A stretch of 64,000 bases of DNA from Pelargonium tetragonum (GCA_036897445.1 JAYMTL010000023.1:62001-126000), one strand, 5' to 3'; shown: positions 48,572-61,160, numbered from the stretch's first letter. Numbers and translations are program-made. Notes: generated by a model not told the origin, from the letters alone.

Positions 48572-51500
48572 AACAACTTTATAACGCAGCCTACGGAGAC
48601 CTCCAACCCGAAGGAATAAAAAGGATTCCATACGGAGCATCCTAATACTTATTCATTATAATTGCTTATAAGAAAGCCTAAAAATCCCCTATTCGACTTT
48701 AAGGTGTTGTATGTATAGGGCTAAAAAGTCTCCGTTTTATATACTACTTCTGTTCCTGGGTCTATAAAGCGCCTCTTAAAAAAGTATCTACTTGTTTTTT
48801 TAGTGTATTATTGCCTACCCAATGCCTAACTTTTTTCTCTAGTAGCAGCTAAAAAAGAATTGCGCCTTAAACAAAAAGAACTCAAATTTTGATAAAACTT
48901 TGAACTATCCATACTACATAGTAGGGGTACCCGCTATCCTCAATCAAGATTGAAAGCAAACAAAAGATACTTATAAGGCTGGGAAAACCACTACCTAATA
49001 CTTACTAGGATTCCTAAGGAATTTTGTAAGTTTGATGTACCTCATAAAGGGCACAAAAGCTGCTCAGCTCAGTTAGGGATCCCTTTTGGAAACCTATTTT
49101 ATTAGTTTAAAAGGAGCTCTTTATACAGAAAATCATTACTTACTAATTAGCAAAAGCCAAATCCTTTTTGTATATAGAATAGAAAAGTAGAAAGCTAAAT
49201 AGGATATTTTAGGGGGTTCCTAACTATTTTCTTTCTGGGTCCAAGTATTGCTCCCTTAGTTTTACAAGAGTTTCAAGTACCAAGATATTTAATGTAGTCT
49301 ATAACTTACTTTAGCAGTCTTTTGTTTATGGTCATTCGAAAGCCTTTGTTTATACCAACTTAACTTTTTTTGTGCTTAGTTAGCTGTATAAATGTGTAGG
49401 GATAGCAATCCTCTTTATTTAAAATATAAGGACTCTATATACTGGATATATAAGTTTACTTTAAGGCAAAAGAGCAGAGTTTCAATTATGAAAGTCACTA
49501 GGTTCCAAAAAGGATTAAGATGCTACTTGTTTTGGGCTTTTCAATCAAATAGGTTATTATACTGGAAGTAGTTTTATTTCAAAAAGGAGGGGTTCCATAT
49601 ACATAAATGAGACCCTGTTCAACAACCTACTGACAGACCTCGTGTGAGAAAACAGCAGTGCAAAAGAGCCCTGCGAAACAATTCTTGCTAAGTTTAAGCG
49701 CCTCTCTACAACATAAAAAGCTAATCCTTAACTTAATCCGAATCCGACAATAACACACAAGTATAGAGTAACCCCTTAAGCAAAATACGTAGTATATATC
49801 CGCCGAAAGAACTCGAATATAAAGAACTGCTTTGCTAGTCTCAGTTATGCCTGAGGTACGTACAGGTTTACGCTACTAATTAAATCGGGTATTGAAATCT
49901 ATATGTGGGTAACTTTTTGAAAGAAAAAACTTACTACTAAGATACTAACCTTGCACTAAGCACTCTCTATTTTTATAGACACTTAAACTTTTATCTCTTT
50001 CTTAAACCAAAAAGTACTTTACTGTTTATCTTTACTGATAAGCCTTACTTTTCACATACTTAACTTAAAACTCGACTACGTATTTCTAAAATCCTTTTAA
50101 GCGAGCCCTGAAAGTCTTACTCATGGAGTTTTCTCAACTTCTTCAAAGCCTGGATCCCTTAAATTAAATGGATACACACCGGTATTGCGACTCTTTTTGT
50201 ATTCCTAAGACTTTTTATACTTCTACCCCAAGTAAAACTAAGCCTTGCACTGGATGCTTTATTCCACTATTCGCCAGCTATTCTGTAAATGAAAGGTTAC
50301 TATAGTGCACTCCCTTTTAATGGGTTTACCAACAACTAAAGATTAACTGACATATTAAATTATAACATAACTCCACTTAGGAGAAGGGCTTAGAATTTTC
50401 CCTGAAAACTTAGATCCTCTTTTAAGGGTTTTTACCCTATAAAATACAAATATTGAGACAAGAAAATCCAACTTTATCTGACTAAGTAAGCCTTCACCGA
50501 CACAAGTTCTATTACAACAAGAATCTCCTCTGATACTAATTTATAACCACTTCTTGACTATCTTTGTATAACACCTAAAAAGTAAAGAACAACCCTAATC
50601 ATAAAATCTCCCTCACTCAGTATCCAACTTTTCAACACATTTCGATTTAACCACAGTTACATAATTTAGATTAGGCGCTTGATAATCAAAACAGCGTATC
50701 CCAGAGAGAATTATAATGACCAGAACAGATAACAACAGAATTATAAGGAGCTCCCAACAACGAAAGTCTTGTGTCCTAGTAAAGGGTTTACTCAAATGAC
50801 TCTATAAGAAAAAGAATGATATTGTAGGAGGGTAATCATATCCGGAAAAGGGAACCTTACACATATAGGATAGCCCTAAATTAACAGGCGTGGCAGAAAT
50901 TCTTTAGAAAAATCGGAGTAAACTCAATCTCAAAACTCCTATTTGTTGACGAAACTTAGGAAAAAGTTAAAGCAGCAAAAGGCTTTATACTATGCTATAA
51001 AAGAAAATCTTTCATAAAGAAGCTCAAACGCTTGCGTAACCTATTTTTTATTTACTTCCAGTTCTAAAATGACATATTCCTGAAAAGCTACTTGGATACT
51101 TGTACCTCTTAGGGCTCCGCATTATACTAAACTTGGAATGCTAGTGAAAAAACAATAAAAGAACTAATGCGATATAAATATAGTTTAACTTAAAAAAACC
51201 ATTAAAAGTCAAAACTAGATAGACTTTAGAGGTCTTAACTCTTTCGTATTTTGGAGTTGCCCTACTAGAGTTTACTAATGCATTGTCATCAAAACTTTAC
51301 TATCTTTGTTCAGCTCATCTTTTTAAGGGACCTTTTTGCTTACGCATACAGTCCCGAATATGGGATTTTTTCCCTCAAATTCTCTCTCCTTTTACTAGCA
51401 CTCTGCACTTTCCTTTTGTAGTTGGAACAGGCATTGCTCTTTAGTATCGAGTTTAAGATTAAGGTTTGTACTTTTTATAGTTTGTAGAATACCGCTATTT

Positions 51501-52606
51501 ACTTGAAATTCTATTGATACCCTTTAAAAGAAAGGATTAGCTTATTACAAACCTTAAGGGCCTTTCTTAGAATTAACCCGTTTCACAAGGCATACTTTCC
51601 AGTTCAATTCTTTAAGATAAGTGGAACCCCGCCTCCTAGTTAATAGAAAGCATTTCCGCAATTCGCAGTTTATATAGAACCCAGGATATCTCCTACTACA
51701 CCCTTTTTAGAAGGGGCTCCTTATACATAGGCGAGCTCAAGCACTTGCCCCTTGTTCTTTCGGAGTTATATATTAATGTTAGTGCCCAAAAGTTTCTTTA
51801 CCGTTTAGTTAAGTAGGTGGGTCTAGGGAGGGTAGAAGAGAGGAGGGCTTTCATAATCTAAGGAGCGCTCAAGAGTGTACTATAAAACTACATGCTATAT
51901 AAAGTCTAGAGAATCCTGACTATAGAAAATCAAGAAATAGAAAGGCCGGAACTCTGGGCTTGTTATTAATAGATATAACTTTAGTTTTAGAAATAGACTT
52001 TGATAGCATAGAAACTAAAACCCCTTTTTGCTTTATTGTAGACTCTCACCCCCCCTTAAAAGCGGAGAAACCTCCCGCGTAATAATTTTGTGGCATTAAT
52101 AATATAAAAACTCTGGTAAAAGCCCTGAAACCGCGTATAATATAAGTCTTAACGAGTCAAAAAGCTATACCTCCTTTCCTTTGGTGTAAGACTGCAGCTT
52201 GACTTTGGGACTCGTAGATTTGGAGAATTTGAACTTAATTTAGATGTCTTTTTTCTTTTTTTCTGGAGCATAAATGCACAAGCCCCTTATCGGATCTCCT
52301 TACTATTTAGAACTACGTGCTGCAATTTTTGTTAACCTCAAATACTAACAATATTTGCCTGCTCTATTTTTATTTTAAAGATTTTTTTAACAAATTCAAG
52401 GTCAGGAAAATCCAAGTTCCGGTTTGCTGTATTTAATTTGTCTGTAATTGGAAACAGGGAGGCAAAAGCAGGGGTAAGAACGTGCCGTGTCAATCTTTTA
52501 GCTATCCAGCACATACTTACTAAGGAAAGACAGAAGCTCTTAATCAAACTCTATTTAATACCTTTCTTTTTCATTTGTTAGAACTGCTATTTTTGACTTT
52601 GGAATA

Positions 52607-52625
52607 CCCTCCGGGAGGACCCTCC
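52607..52625. repeat. GC cluster of alternating CCTCC and GGAGG
   Basis: CCCTCC-GGGAGG-AC-CCTCC, so the central GGAGG can pair with either neighbour. Related to the GGAGGAC motifs at 16752, 20247 and 63759. Confidence 0.55.
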
Positions 52626-53483
52626 AACTGCCCTTTCCTTTTTTACTGTTCAAGAAAACACCCTATGTAAATGCTCTTATATCCACTATAATTCAGAAAA
52701 GCAAGAAAAGGCTCGAGACTCTTTAATATACAGACCCCTTCGGCTTTCCCCTTTTATTATGAATAGATTTTTGGGTTATTTTCTTTTGCCAGGAAGACCT
52801 TTACAAGGATATTCTTGTAATTATATAGGGGTCAATTCATGTAAGAAAATAAGATAGTATTATGACGGATCCCCTTTCTGATTCTGAAAACTTTCACTGA
52901 TAGGGAGTCGGTGAATACAGTAATTTTTTTGTACAAATAAGAGCTAATAAAGGCGTTATTTATAACGGGGTTTTCCGGATACCACAGAGGGTTTTATCTA
53001 ATATTCCTTTTTTGACTCCGGTCGGTTCAGTATAGAAAATAGAAAGAGAGTTTATAAAAAGAAGTTAGTGCTCGGCTAAACTTTTTCGAAGATAATTCTA
53101 TAGTTAATTTGTTAAGTTTAAATAAGTAAGATAAGATAGAATAGCTTAGCTAGGATAAAGCATCCTTTAAAAAGCGGGATTCCCTTATAATAAAGTCTAA
53201 ATCCCAGGCTTTTCCCTTTTTGTATCAATCAAAGTTGTAACCTAATTAAATGTGCTGGTTCAAATCGTACTATTACTTGATACTTAACCGGTTTCCTAGA
53301 GAACTTCTTACACTTGTTATACTTTTGGCATAAGTAAACTATTAACAAGTACCCTATAAAAGCTAGTATTTATTTTACAAGGCTCGTGGAAAAGTTCCTG
53401 AACAAAGTAAGCGCTTTCGAAATATTCGGATACATTATTTAGTTATACAATTCACAGCGGCTACCTTTCTTGTTGAACAAAAA

Positions 53484-53545
53484 GGGTCCGAGTTAGGACT
53501 CTCGTGAAATTGGTAGAGTCTTTATCTTAACCTAAATGCCACTCT
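53484..53545 (+). pseudogene. tRNA-Leu-like D-arm and anticodon fragment
   Basis: The string GTGAAATTGGTAGAGTC (53504-53520) has the look of a leucine tRNA D-arm. It is followed by TTTATCTTAACCTAAA, in which TTTA/TAAA can pair around a loop containing TTAA, as in Leu(UAA). Nothing downstream resembles a T-arm, and the acceptor cannot be closed. Read as a 5'-half tRNA remnant. Chance resemblance is possible. Confidence 0.35.
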
Positions 53546-54991
53546 AAACACAAAGCACGGGCCATACAATCGATTTAAAGTAGAAACCCTTAGTATAATT
53601 TTAGTTCAAGACTTAGCAGAAAAGAGAGTGCCTCAGGGTAGAGTTTAGCTGCAGCAGGAGCAGGGGATAGTTAAATAGGAGATTCAAAACCCTATCCCTT
53701 ATATATTTACACTAGAAACTCTTATTCAATAATTTAAATTAAACAAGTAGCCCTTTTAGTTCTACTGGGGTATAGTACTTATAATTATTAATTAAACAGG
53801 AGAATTCTGAGTCACCGACTCTATTCCTCCGATAAGAGAGTCAGGGGTTTGTCAAGGGATCTCGCTACGACTTTTTGAAAATGAGTTAGACTAAAGATTT
53901 CATGGGCCTTAGTAAGTAATACATTGTTAAGAGGCCCTTTTAGGTCAGGGTTCTGTTTGATACACCCGTTTATGGAACAGACTGCATTTTATACAAAGTA
54001 ATAGAGATCCTTGTTTTGGATATCTAATATTAAAAAACAAGGTTGAAGTTCAAAAAAATATGTAATCCTGGGAATTGTCACTTTCATTTTTACCGGGCAG
54101 CCCTTACTCCGAGAGAGTTCATAAACAATGCTTTTACAAAAAAAAATGAGGGGCTAAGCTACACTGTAAAATTCTTCTGAATCAACGCACCGGCTAAACC
54201 TATGAGTACTCTATCGTATATGAAATAAAAAAGATCTGCCTGCACAGTTTAATCTTCACTTTATTTAGAACCCTTTAAGGAGAGTTTTAGTCACATCCCC
54301 TTACTTGCACTTACTTTTTTCTACTTCTAGAATAAACTATTATAAATAGCCTAACAAAGTTTTCCGCCAGGGGGGCCAAATGAAAAGCTACTACAACTAA
54401 GGAATATGCATATTAATTAAGCTCCCGAAAGCGGACCCTATTTCATAATCAAAGATAAATGCTTCTTGTGATTTAAATTTCATAGTATACCCGGTAACGT
54501 AAGTCATTTATTGTTAGCAAGAAAGAGCGCCCTAAGAGCTTTGCTTTAGAGAACTTTTTTTTGATAAAAGCCCCGCTTTATTTAAATATAAAAAAAATCC
54601 TCCAGTATATGAGTAAACCTAAGAAAGCCAGAATTTGGTTAGTTAGATAACCGCTTTACCTGGATATGCTGCTATTCGAGTCAATAGGGAAAGAGGCTGG
54701 CTTAATCTTTATTAAATTTCGTGGGAGCTATTCCTTTCTAAAAAGGGCCCTCCCTTAAAACTTAAATACAAGTCAACTGATATTAGGTATTATAATAGAT
54801 TTTTCTGTACTAAATTTTATAGGGAACGCCTTTCACTTTTAGTTTTATTCTCGGTTCGTTGAGTCTGATACAGTGAAGTCGCAGTAATAGCATATAGAAT
54901 TTAACATCTTTTTACTTTACCCTACGCTTTGTTTGCGCAGGAGTACCCTTGAATAGCTTCAAAATACTGAACTTCAGTTCTCACCCAAGAA

Positions 54992-55013
54992 GAGAATTCT
55001 AAAGAATTTTCTC
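54992..55013. repeat. Hairpin AATTCT-AA-AGAATT with outer GAG/CTC
   Basis: Nine pairs with a two-base bulge on the 3' side. Confidence 0.5.
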
Positions 55014-55108
55014 GAAACTAATCCCCAAATCAAAAGTACTTAAATTCCTCCAATTAGAAAAGAACTAGTCCTTCTACCTATATAAGGATTAAGCAAACTC
55101 TTTACTAT

Positions 55109-55124
55109 CTATATAGCTATATAG
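55109..55124. repeat. 16-bp palindrome CTATATAGCTATATAG
   Basis: Perfect palindrome that is also two tandem copies of CTATATAG. Confidence 0.65.
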
Positions 55125-55331
55125 CGTACTTCTCTTAAAAGTGCATGAACCTAAAAAGAAACACCCTACTTTATGTATATACGACTCTATTTTCCAAATT
55201 AAGACCCGATTTTGCTCGAATATTCCCTAACTGAATTCTATCAAGGCAACCCGGGATAACTGAATATACATACTAATCCAAGCTCTATGTCACGTTAAAT
55301 TTGCTTTTTTCTTAATAATGCTCCAGGTACG

Positions 55332-55348
55332 CTTAACTAGTAGTTAAG
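55332..55348. repeat. Hairpin CTTAACT-AGT-AGTTAAG
   Basis: Seven perfect pairs, three-base loop. Confidence 0.5.
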
Positions 55349-56546
55349 GCCCAACAGTCAGCGCTTCATAGGATATTTAGTAGCTATAATATAAACTACT
55401 TCCATCTATCAAGAGTAGAAAAATTTTGAGTACCTGGTGTAAAGATTAGAGAATAGAAAGCCTAAAGTATAACAATATTAGCACTTTTCCTCGGGCGGGC
55501 CTTTTAGATCAGAACCAAAAGCCTGAGACTTTATAGGGAAGCAAAAAACAAAAATACTTAAATTAGCAGGGCTCTCCTTTGATTTAAAATCGTACAAAAC
55601 CTTATAAATATAAGCTAGAACTAGTCTAAATTTTTGTTAGCATACCCACTTTCTAAACGATATAGCAAGGATTCCAAAGCAAAAGTACAACGACATTTTC
55701 TAGAGATCGAGAAAAGCAAGGTATTGCGTACATGGTTAGGTTCTCCCGACTCCAGTGTTAGATAAAGAATTTCCTAAGAATTTTTTCTAGAATCTTTCTA
55801 GTTCTAGTACCCAATTCCGACTTCTTTACTAAGTCAGATCTAAGAAATGAAATTAGATTCTTGTTCCCGACAAATTATCTTACAAACGCTTTTGTAGATT
55901 CAAGAAAATTCTTGTGTTATAGTAAGCACAAAACAAATTTATACGGCAAAGCTTCGTTTGGGTTAACCCGGGGAGCTTTTTACCTTATTTTATACAACTT
56001 TCTAAATGAAATAGATACAGAATTTAGCAGTATGCCGGTTAAGTGTATCTCTTAAAAGAGAGGCCAAGTCAGATAACATAATACCCAGGGTTTAGGCAAT
56101 ATACAATATGATGAGAGCATCAAAAGTCCTTTAATATAATAGGTCTAAATAAGCAGGTTTTATGAGGGCTTTCTGTAATATTATAAAATAGACAACCTTA
56201 TTAAACTGGGAGAGCAGACTACTCAGGAGTCTAAGTTAAGTAGATTCCAATCCATATTCTCACTGTCCTCTTTTTAGGGACCCCCTAGAGTAGCAATATG
56301 AACAAAAGTAGGCTCTTATAACCCCTTAGTCAATACAAAAATGAACTTTCAGTTAACGTAGGTTCAAGTCTGCTCAAAGTTAAGTTTAGAAAAGAGAAGA
56401 ATTTTCGGATTAGCCCGCCTAAGGGGGATTCTGCGAGTTGTCTAATACACAGAGTTTAAGGTCAAAACGGAATTCTTTGTTGTTCTGTGAAAGAATTTCT
56501 TAGACAAAGTCTTTACTAATTCAAGGGGAACTCTCTTGTTACGTTA

Positions 56547-56640
56547 TTCCGCAGCAGGGATTCGAACCTCGTGTCTTACTTCCTCTGAAACTTTTGTTTA
56601 ACAAGGAGTTTTAGGAATCTCCACTTAGGAGGTTGATGTC
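56547..56640 (-). pseudogene. tRNA-like remnant, class II size (Leu or Ser?)
   Basis: On the minus strand there is a good T-arm, CGAGG-TTCGAAT-CCCTG, with four of five pairs allowing G-U. It is followed by a 3' acceptor-like CTGCGGA. About 50 bases upstream is a D-stem-like CTCC/GGAG. In between, a loop reading GTTAAAC would give anticodon UAA. The 5' acceptor that should pair with CTGCGGA is missing and the anticodon stem is poor. Total span, about 94 nt, suits a leucine or serine tRNA. It lies 0.45 kb from the trnS gene, on the opposite strand. Read as a degraded tRNA; the isotype is a guess. Confidence 0.4.
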
Positions 56641-56774
56641 TTATTGCGGGGGTAAGGATTCCCGGTTTCATAACTAGACGCTAGCTTAAAAAAGGATTCT
56701 ATCAAATGGTTTTGATTCCGACTTTCATCAAAGAATTAATCTCTAAACGGGACTTCGTTGCATTATATCTTACT

Positions 56775-56791
56775 ATCTAGGGCCCCTAGAT
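56775..56791. repeat. Palindrome ATCTAGGG-C-CCCTAGAT
   Basis: Eight-base perfect arms around one C. The TAGGG/CCCTA core is shared with 8422, 18986 and 61149. Confidence 0.65.
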
Positions 56792-57084
56792 CCTCTATTG
56801 ACAATTGGCAGAAACGGGATCCTTTATACGTAGGTATTGGAGGCTCTACCGAAGTAAGAAACGAAAAAAGACTTTATAAGAGCTCATTTTCCCCTGTGTA
56901 TTTAATCGAATTTATAGTTAATCAGGGTCTCTCATAAGACAGAGTAAAGAAGAATTTGTTTGTCTACTAATAGCAAAAGTTTGATAGCACAGCTTTAAGC
57001 TGACATTAAGCCAAGTTCAATAAAATCACCTAAACTAAATAGGAATAAAAAAATAACAAGAATTTATGGGAATAAATACATAAT

Positions 57085-57174
57085 GGAGAAATGGCTGAGC
57101 GGTTTAAGGGCATTGGTTTGCTAAATCAACGTATGAATCTGATTTGTATCGTGAGTTCAAACTTACTTCCTCCG
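57085..57174 (+). tRNA. trnS(GCU): tRNA-Ser(GCU), mitochondrial-type, class II
   Basis: This tRNA would decode AGC/AGU serine codons in organelle translation. The acceptor arm is GGAGAAA against TTCCTCC, with six of seven pairs (A5 faces C68) and G as discriminator. The D-arm is of the GGCTGAGCGGTTTAAGG type. The anticodon stem TTGGT/ATCAA is fully paired, allowing one G-U, around loop TTGCTAA with anticodon GCT. The long variable arm pairs TATGAA with TTTGTA, including two G-U pairs, around loop TCTGA, which fits a class II serine tRNA. The T-stem GTGAG/CTTAC has five pairs with one G-T, but its loop, TTCAAA, is six bases instead of seven. Pairing kept by wobble and compensatory changes argues for a gene under selection. 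The short T-loop and the acceptor mismatch leave a recent pseudogene possible. From memory, the sequence resembles plant mitochondrial trnS(GCU) more than the plastid gene. No neighbouring gene is visible. Confidence 0.8.
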
Positions 57175-57661
57175 AACACAAGCAAGTCTTTTTAGCAAAG
57201 TATCCTATAATGCGCTTGGGAAGTAGGCAACCCTCTAATTGCGCAAAAAGCCCTAATGAGTTTGAAATACCTTGTAATAGGGTTATACTATTGGATTTTC
57301 TTTAAAGTAGTAAAACGAACTTGAACCAACTTCATTTTTAGCGAGTAAAAAAACCCCTTGAGAAGTTTAGGGAGCCCCTAAAAAAGGAATTAAATATATA
57401 AATACTGACAAGAAGAAAAGCCCAATTCCTGCAAGAGTTAAAAAAAGTAAAGACAAACGTTTACCCGCTTCCGAGACTATATCTATCTATGCACAAACTT
57501 TTACATATTCCATTAAGAGGCCTCGGGCTCCCCTTTAAAGTAACTAAGGGCAAGCTAGCTTATACATATTTAGAGAAAGAAATTGAGGTAAGTAGACTTA
57601 TACCCATCCCGAGTACCCTTCCAAGACAGTAAGGCGTAGGGGCAAAACCTTAAGTGAGGAG

Positions 57662-57701
57662 GCATTTCCATTTCTAATTTTTGTGTAAGAAATGGAAATG
57701 C
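57662..57701. repeat. Perfect 14-bp hairpin
   Basis: GCATTTCCATTTCT and its exact reverse complement are separated by a 12-base loop (57676-57687). With a chance pairing rate of about 0.27 per position, I expect about 0.01 such hairpins in the window. It lies 488 bases downstream of trnS(GCU). It could be a 3' stem-loop that stabilises or ends a transcript, but no nearby reading frame supports that. Confidence 0.85.
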
Positions 57702-58593
57702 GTTTGTCTAAGAATTCTAATTATATATCAGATACATTGTCTATTTTTAAAAGTTAATGGTTCTACTAAAAATCATTCCCAAGAATCTAAACTAAATTAT
57801 GAAGATTCTCTAGCACCCCCCTTATTTACGCGAACCCAGTTTATATGATTTATTTTGTAATTGAAGAATCGACTCTAAGCAAGCTTTGTCTCATTAATTC
57901 TTTCAGGACAGCCACTACTAAAACTAAAGATATTACTCAAGTTTTCGTACTTGAATAAGGACAATTACACAAAGTACTAGAAATCCCTGTTTTGTTCTTG
58001 AGTACTCTCCTTTCCTAGTAAGTAGGATAATTTTGAATATTTACAAACGGACGGCGAAATCCCTTGAAAAGTTAAACACTTAATCTTTAAATTTGCTAAC
58101 TAAGGCTGCTAGTATTTATTCTATATTGATTAACGAGAAACATCATATATACATTGAAGCACTTCTGACATATATATAGCCATTTCTTTGTACGGTACGA
58201 AAGGGAAATAGTTTGAATTTTAAAAATCTAGAATAAACTCTATATACTTTGTAAAAAATACAGTTGTTGCTGCCCAGACTAAACTTTGGTTATTCCCCTT
58301 TGTTTTGTCAAGTAGAATTTTTTAGGCCCTAGTTAGCCTCTCTTTTATTAGATACCAATTCAGAAAGATACACATTGACTTTAACCTTTTGAACAAGCCC
58401 TTGCCTGCGGTTCCTTTAACGCCCGCCCGTTGTTTAGACTCTCAGAAATATACTAATTAATGTTGAATTTATAGGCATTTTTAGGAAACTTTACAGGAAT
58501 ATCTCTTAAAAAATTTTCCTACTTTCTATACTTAAGTGCTGCCGGAATTCCAGCATTTCCTTTCCTTTGCCCCGAAATAGATATAAGAACTTT

Positions 58594-58613
58594 AGTCCCT
58601 TTTACAAAGGGCT
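58594..58613. repeat. Hairpin CCCTTT-TAC-AAAGGG
   Basis: Six perfect pairs plus AG/CT beyond a one-base bulge. Confidence 0.55.
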
Positions 58614-59499
58614 AGAGAGGTACAGGTACTTACCCCTTTGATAGCGAAAAGTGAATTAAGTAGTAAGAGAGCCCCTGGAGTATTTTATTTAAAACTGATT
58701 CTAAGTTCTCGTGCTCTATAATAAGAAATTTTACACCTTCATTTTGAGTCTACATTTCAAGAATTTGCTTTCGTTTTTACTACATAAAAAGAGCTTTCTC
58801 GTACAAAGTCATTTATAACTCAAATTAATACAGGAAAATCCTATACTATACTTCTCATACAAGTACAAGAGTTTTAGAAGACATAAATCCTCCTGTTTAG
58901 AAAAATTTTAAGGAGTAGCGCCGAGTTGTCCGTTTTGTTTTATAAGTTTACTCAAAAAGCTTTTTCCCTTAAACCTTCTTTATAAACTGCATTTTATTCG
59001 CTTTCAGATCCTCTGGATAACTACTAGAACTAGAATAGGAAACCCTTACTTTATTTACAATATCCAAGAGAAAGCTCTAAAAGAATTTTATTAGATACCT
59101 TCCTTCCTCGAGAAGTTTTTGGCAGCCTAGCTCTGTATCATAGCTTCTTTACTTATGAGCTTTACTTAACTGGGCCTTACCTTTCCTTGGAGCCCTTATA
59201 CCTCTACTTTTAGTCTTAATTCCTTGTTTACCCATTAGCTTCCTAAAAAGAGCTCCCTTTTATTCACTACCTGGAAGTTGTAACTTGAAATCAGAGGAAC
59301 ACGGGAACAAGCAACCCCTTTGTTAACTTCGACTAATTAGTAGCTTACTTGGAATCCTTTAGGGCTCTTAACTAGTTTGTACGCATTCTTACATACAACT
59401 ATCTGATAACTGATAAAGGCGGGTAAACAACGATCAGGAACTAAAGACAACTCCTTTTAATGAAAACTTTACTCGCTTACTGAGACGGCCTCTAAAAAA

Positions 59500-59700
59500 G
59501 GTACCTGTTAATTAAATAGAGGTTTAAGTCCCGAGATACTAAATACTAAGGATATTACCCTAACTATAATATAAAGAGTATAAGAAGAGGTAAACTAAGA
59601 TTATTCTAACTCCAAACAAGAGGACTCCTATAGTACTAACTACAACTAAGCAGAGTACAACTAAGACCTATACTGTCTCTAAGGGAACCTTGGGCCTCTT
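59500..59700. other. Short island of different texture
   Basis: Few A/T runs and purine-rich words such as AGAGTATAAGAAGAGG and ACTAAGCAGAGTACAAC, resembling the islands at 12.15-12.9 and 24.7-25.2 kb. No gene seen. Edges are approximate. Confidence 0.3.
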
Positions 59701-60420
59701 GAATAGTCAAACGCAATGTAAAAGCCTTCTTTTAGGATCCTGAAGTGATTATTAAGTATATGGTAAGTAAGAAATGTCCTACTTTTTTTTAATGTTACGA
59801 AGATTTTGAAATACCCTTTTTTATTTCACTTCCCACCTTAACTTCGTTACCTGCTTCTTTCTTTTACGAGACCTAAAAAAACTTTCACTGCTTACAGTCA
59901 GTGTCAACTCTTATAAACCAAAAGACGACTCCGATGTAAGGATAAAGGATTAGGTGCGCTATCTTTTCTCTTATTATTCGTAGAGGAGATTACCCAATTA
60001 ATATCATAATTAAGTGCTATACCCAATAGAGAAGTCAATACCTAAACCTAAGAATTTTATGCCCACGAAGAAGGGTACTATATCGTAAATTAGGAAGTAC
60101 TTCTGCGCAAGAGATATCCCCTTGAGGTTGTACCAAAATATTCCAATCTCTTACACAAATGCCGGTCCCTGGAAAATACAAAAACATGAAAAGTTTAAGA
60201 ATTTGCGGAGAGAGGAATAACTCAAAAATATATATAAGCATAGAACCCTACTTTCTAAGAAGAGCTAACTTTATAAGGTGTAGTACCCAGATATTACTAA
60301 AATTCCATTTTTAACTGGCAAATTAGAGGCGGAGCATCAAGTATTTCAAAAAGGGTAAACGTAATAATCTTACTAGGCCCTCTTGGACTTTAGAGTGGAA
60401 TCTCCGGTATTTCTCTTGCG

Positions 60421-60470
60421 ACAAAGTGGGTGTTTTGCAATCCCGTCAGGCAGGCTCCGAGGGCGCGGAT
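60421..60470. other. GC-rich patch of unknown origin
   Basis: About 60% G+C over 50 bases, and above 70% for 60441-60470, in a window near one third G+C. It contains CAGGCAGGCTCCGAGGGCGC. No tRNA, rRNA or coding feature recognised. Confidence 0.4.
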
Positions 60471-61148
60471 ACTTTGGTTAGTGCTTTTTTTACATTTTAT
60501 TAAATTTTAAGGATTGCTCTAAAAAGAAAAGTGGTATATAGTTGATCTGTACGGTAACTAAGAATGATTATAGGGTTATAGAGGGTTTAGGCTTTTCGTA
60601 CAATTCTTTGAATCTATGCTGGCCTGAGTAGAGTGGAAGTTTTTATCTATCAACAGAGTTTAGAGATTGACATGGAGTAACTAACCGTAAGCCCGGTGTA
60701 CTAAGCCTCCAATCTTTTCTATATATATTTTTCTTTCTTTACTATAAAAAGAATGGGCCTATCGAAACTCTAGTCAGGAGCAATTTGTGCTCTTGATCCA
60801 AAGTATGACCTCAAGGGGCTATAAAAGTGGATATGCTATTACAGAACTCTTAAATAATTAAATAAATTATTAAAGGGGGGGCTTAGTTTACTTATTTGAC
60901 ATTTGGTCACCTTCTTAGAGAAGCCATTCAAAAAAAAAATGAAGCTTTTCTACTATAAATTAGGGCACAAATAAAAAAGGAATTGGCCACAAGAGCACTC
61001 TATAAAAAAATGTATAATTATATAATAAGAAATTTGTATGGATCTTTATAAGCCCGCACTAAGGCATAGCATTTTACGAGAGGGAGATAACTTTACTCTA
61101 TGGTTGGTAGACACCAAGTGTCCGAGAGGAACCTTATTTATTTTGTCC

Positions 61149-61160
61149 TAGGGATCCCTA
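61149..61160. repeat. Palindrome TAGGGATCCCTA, copy 2
   Basis: Exact copy of 8422-8433; flanks differ. Confidence 0.65.

Larger units (their letters stand above)
43901..57084. other. Gene-free AT-rich spacer
   Basis: Spacer texture returns. It holds hairpins at 45700, 48552, 54992 and 55332, palindromes at 55109 and 56775, a GC-rich cluster at 52607, and tRNA-like remnants at 53.5 and 56.6 kb. Frames at 44934-45122, 46508-46750, 50613-50795, 52338-52547 and 55861-56055 are short and unrecognised. Confidence 0.55.

Noticed and set aside
60850-60875. AATAATT/AATTATT hairpin before a G-run
   Set aside because: A seven-pair all-A/T stem; about 70 such stems are expected by chance.
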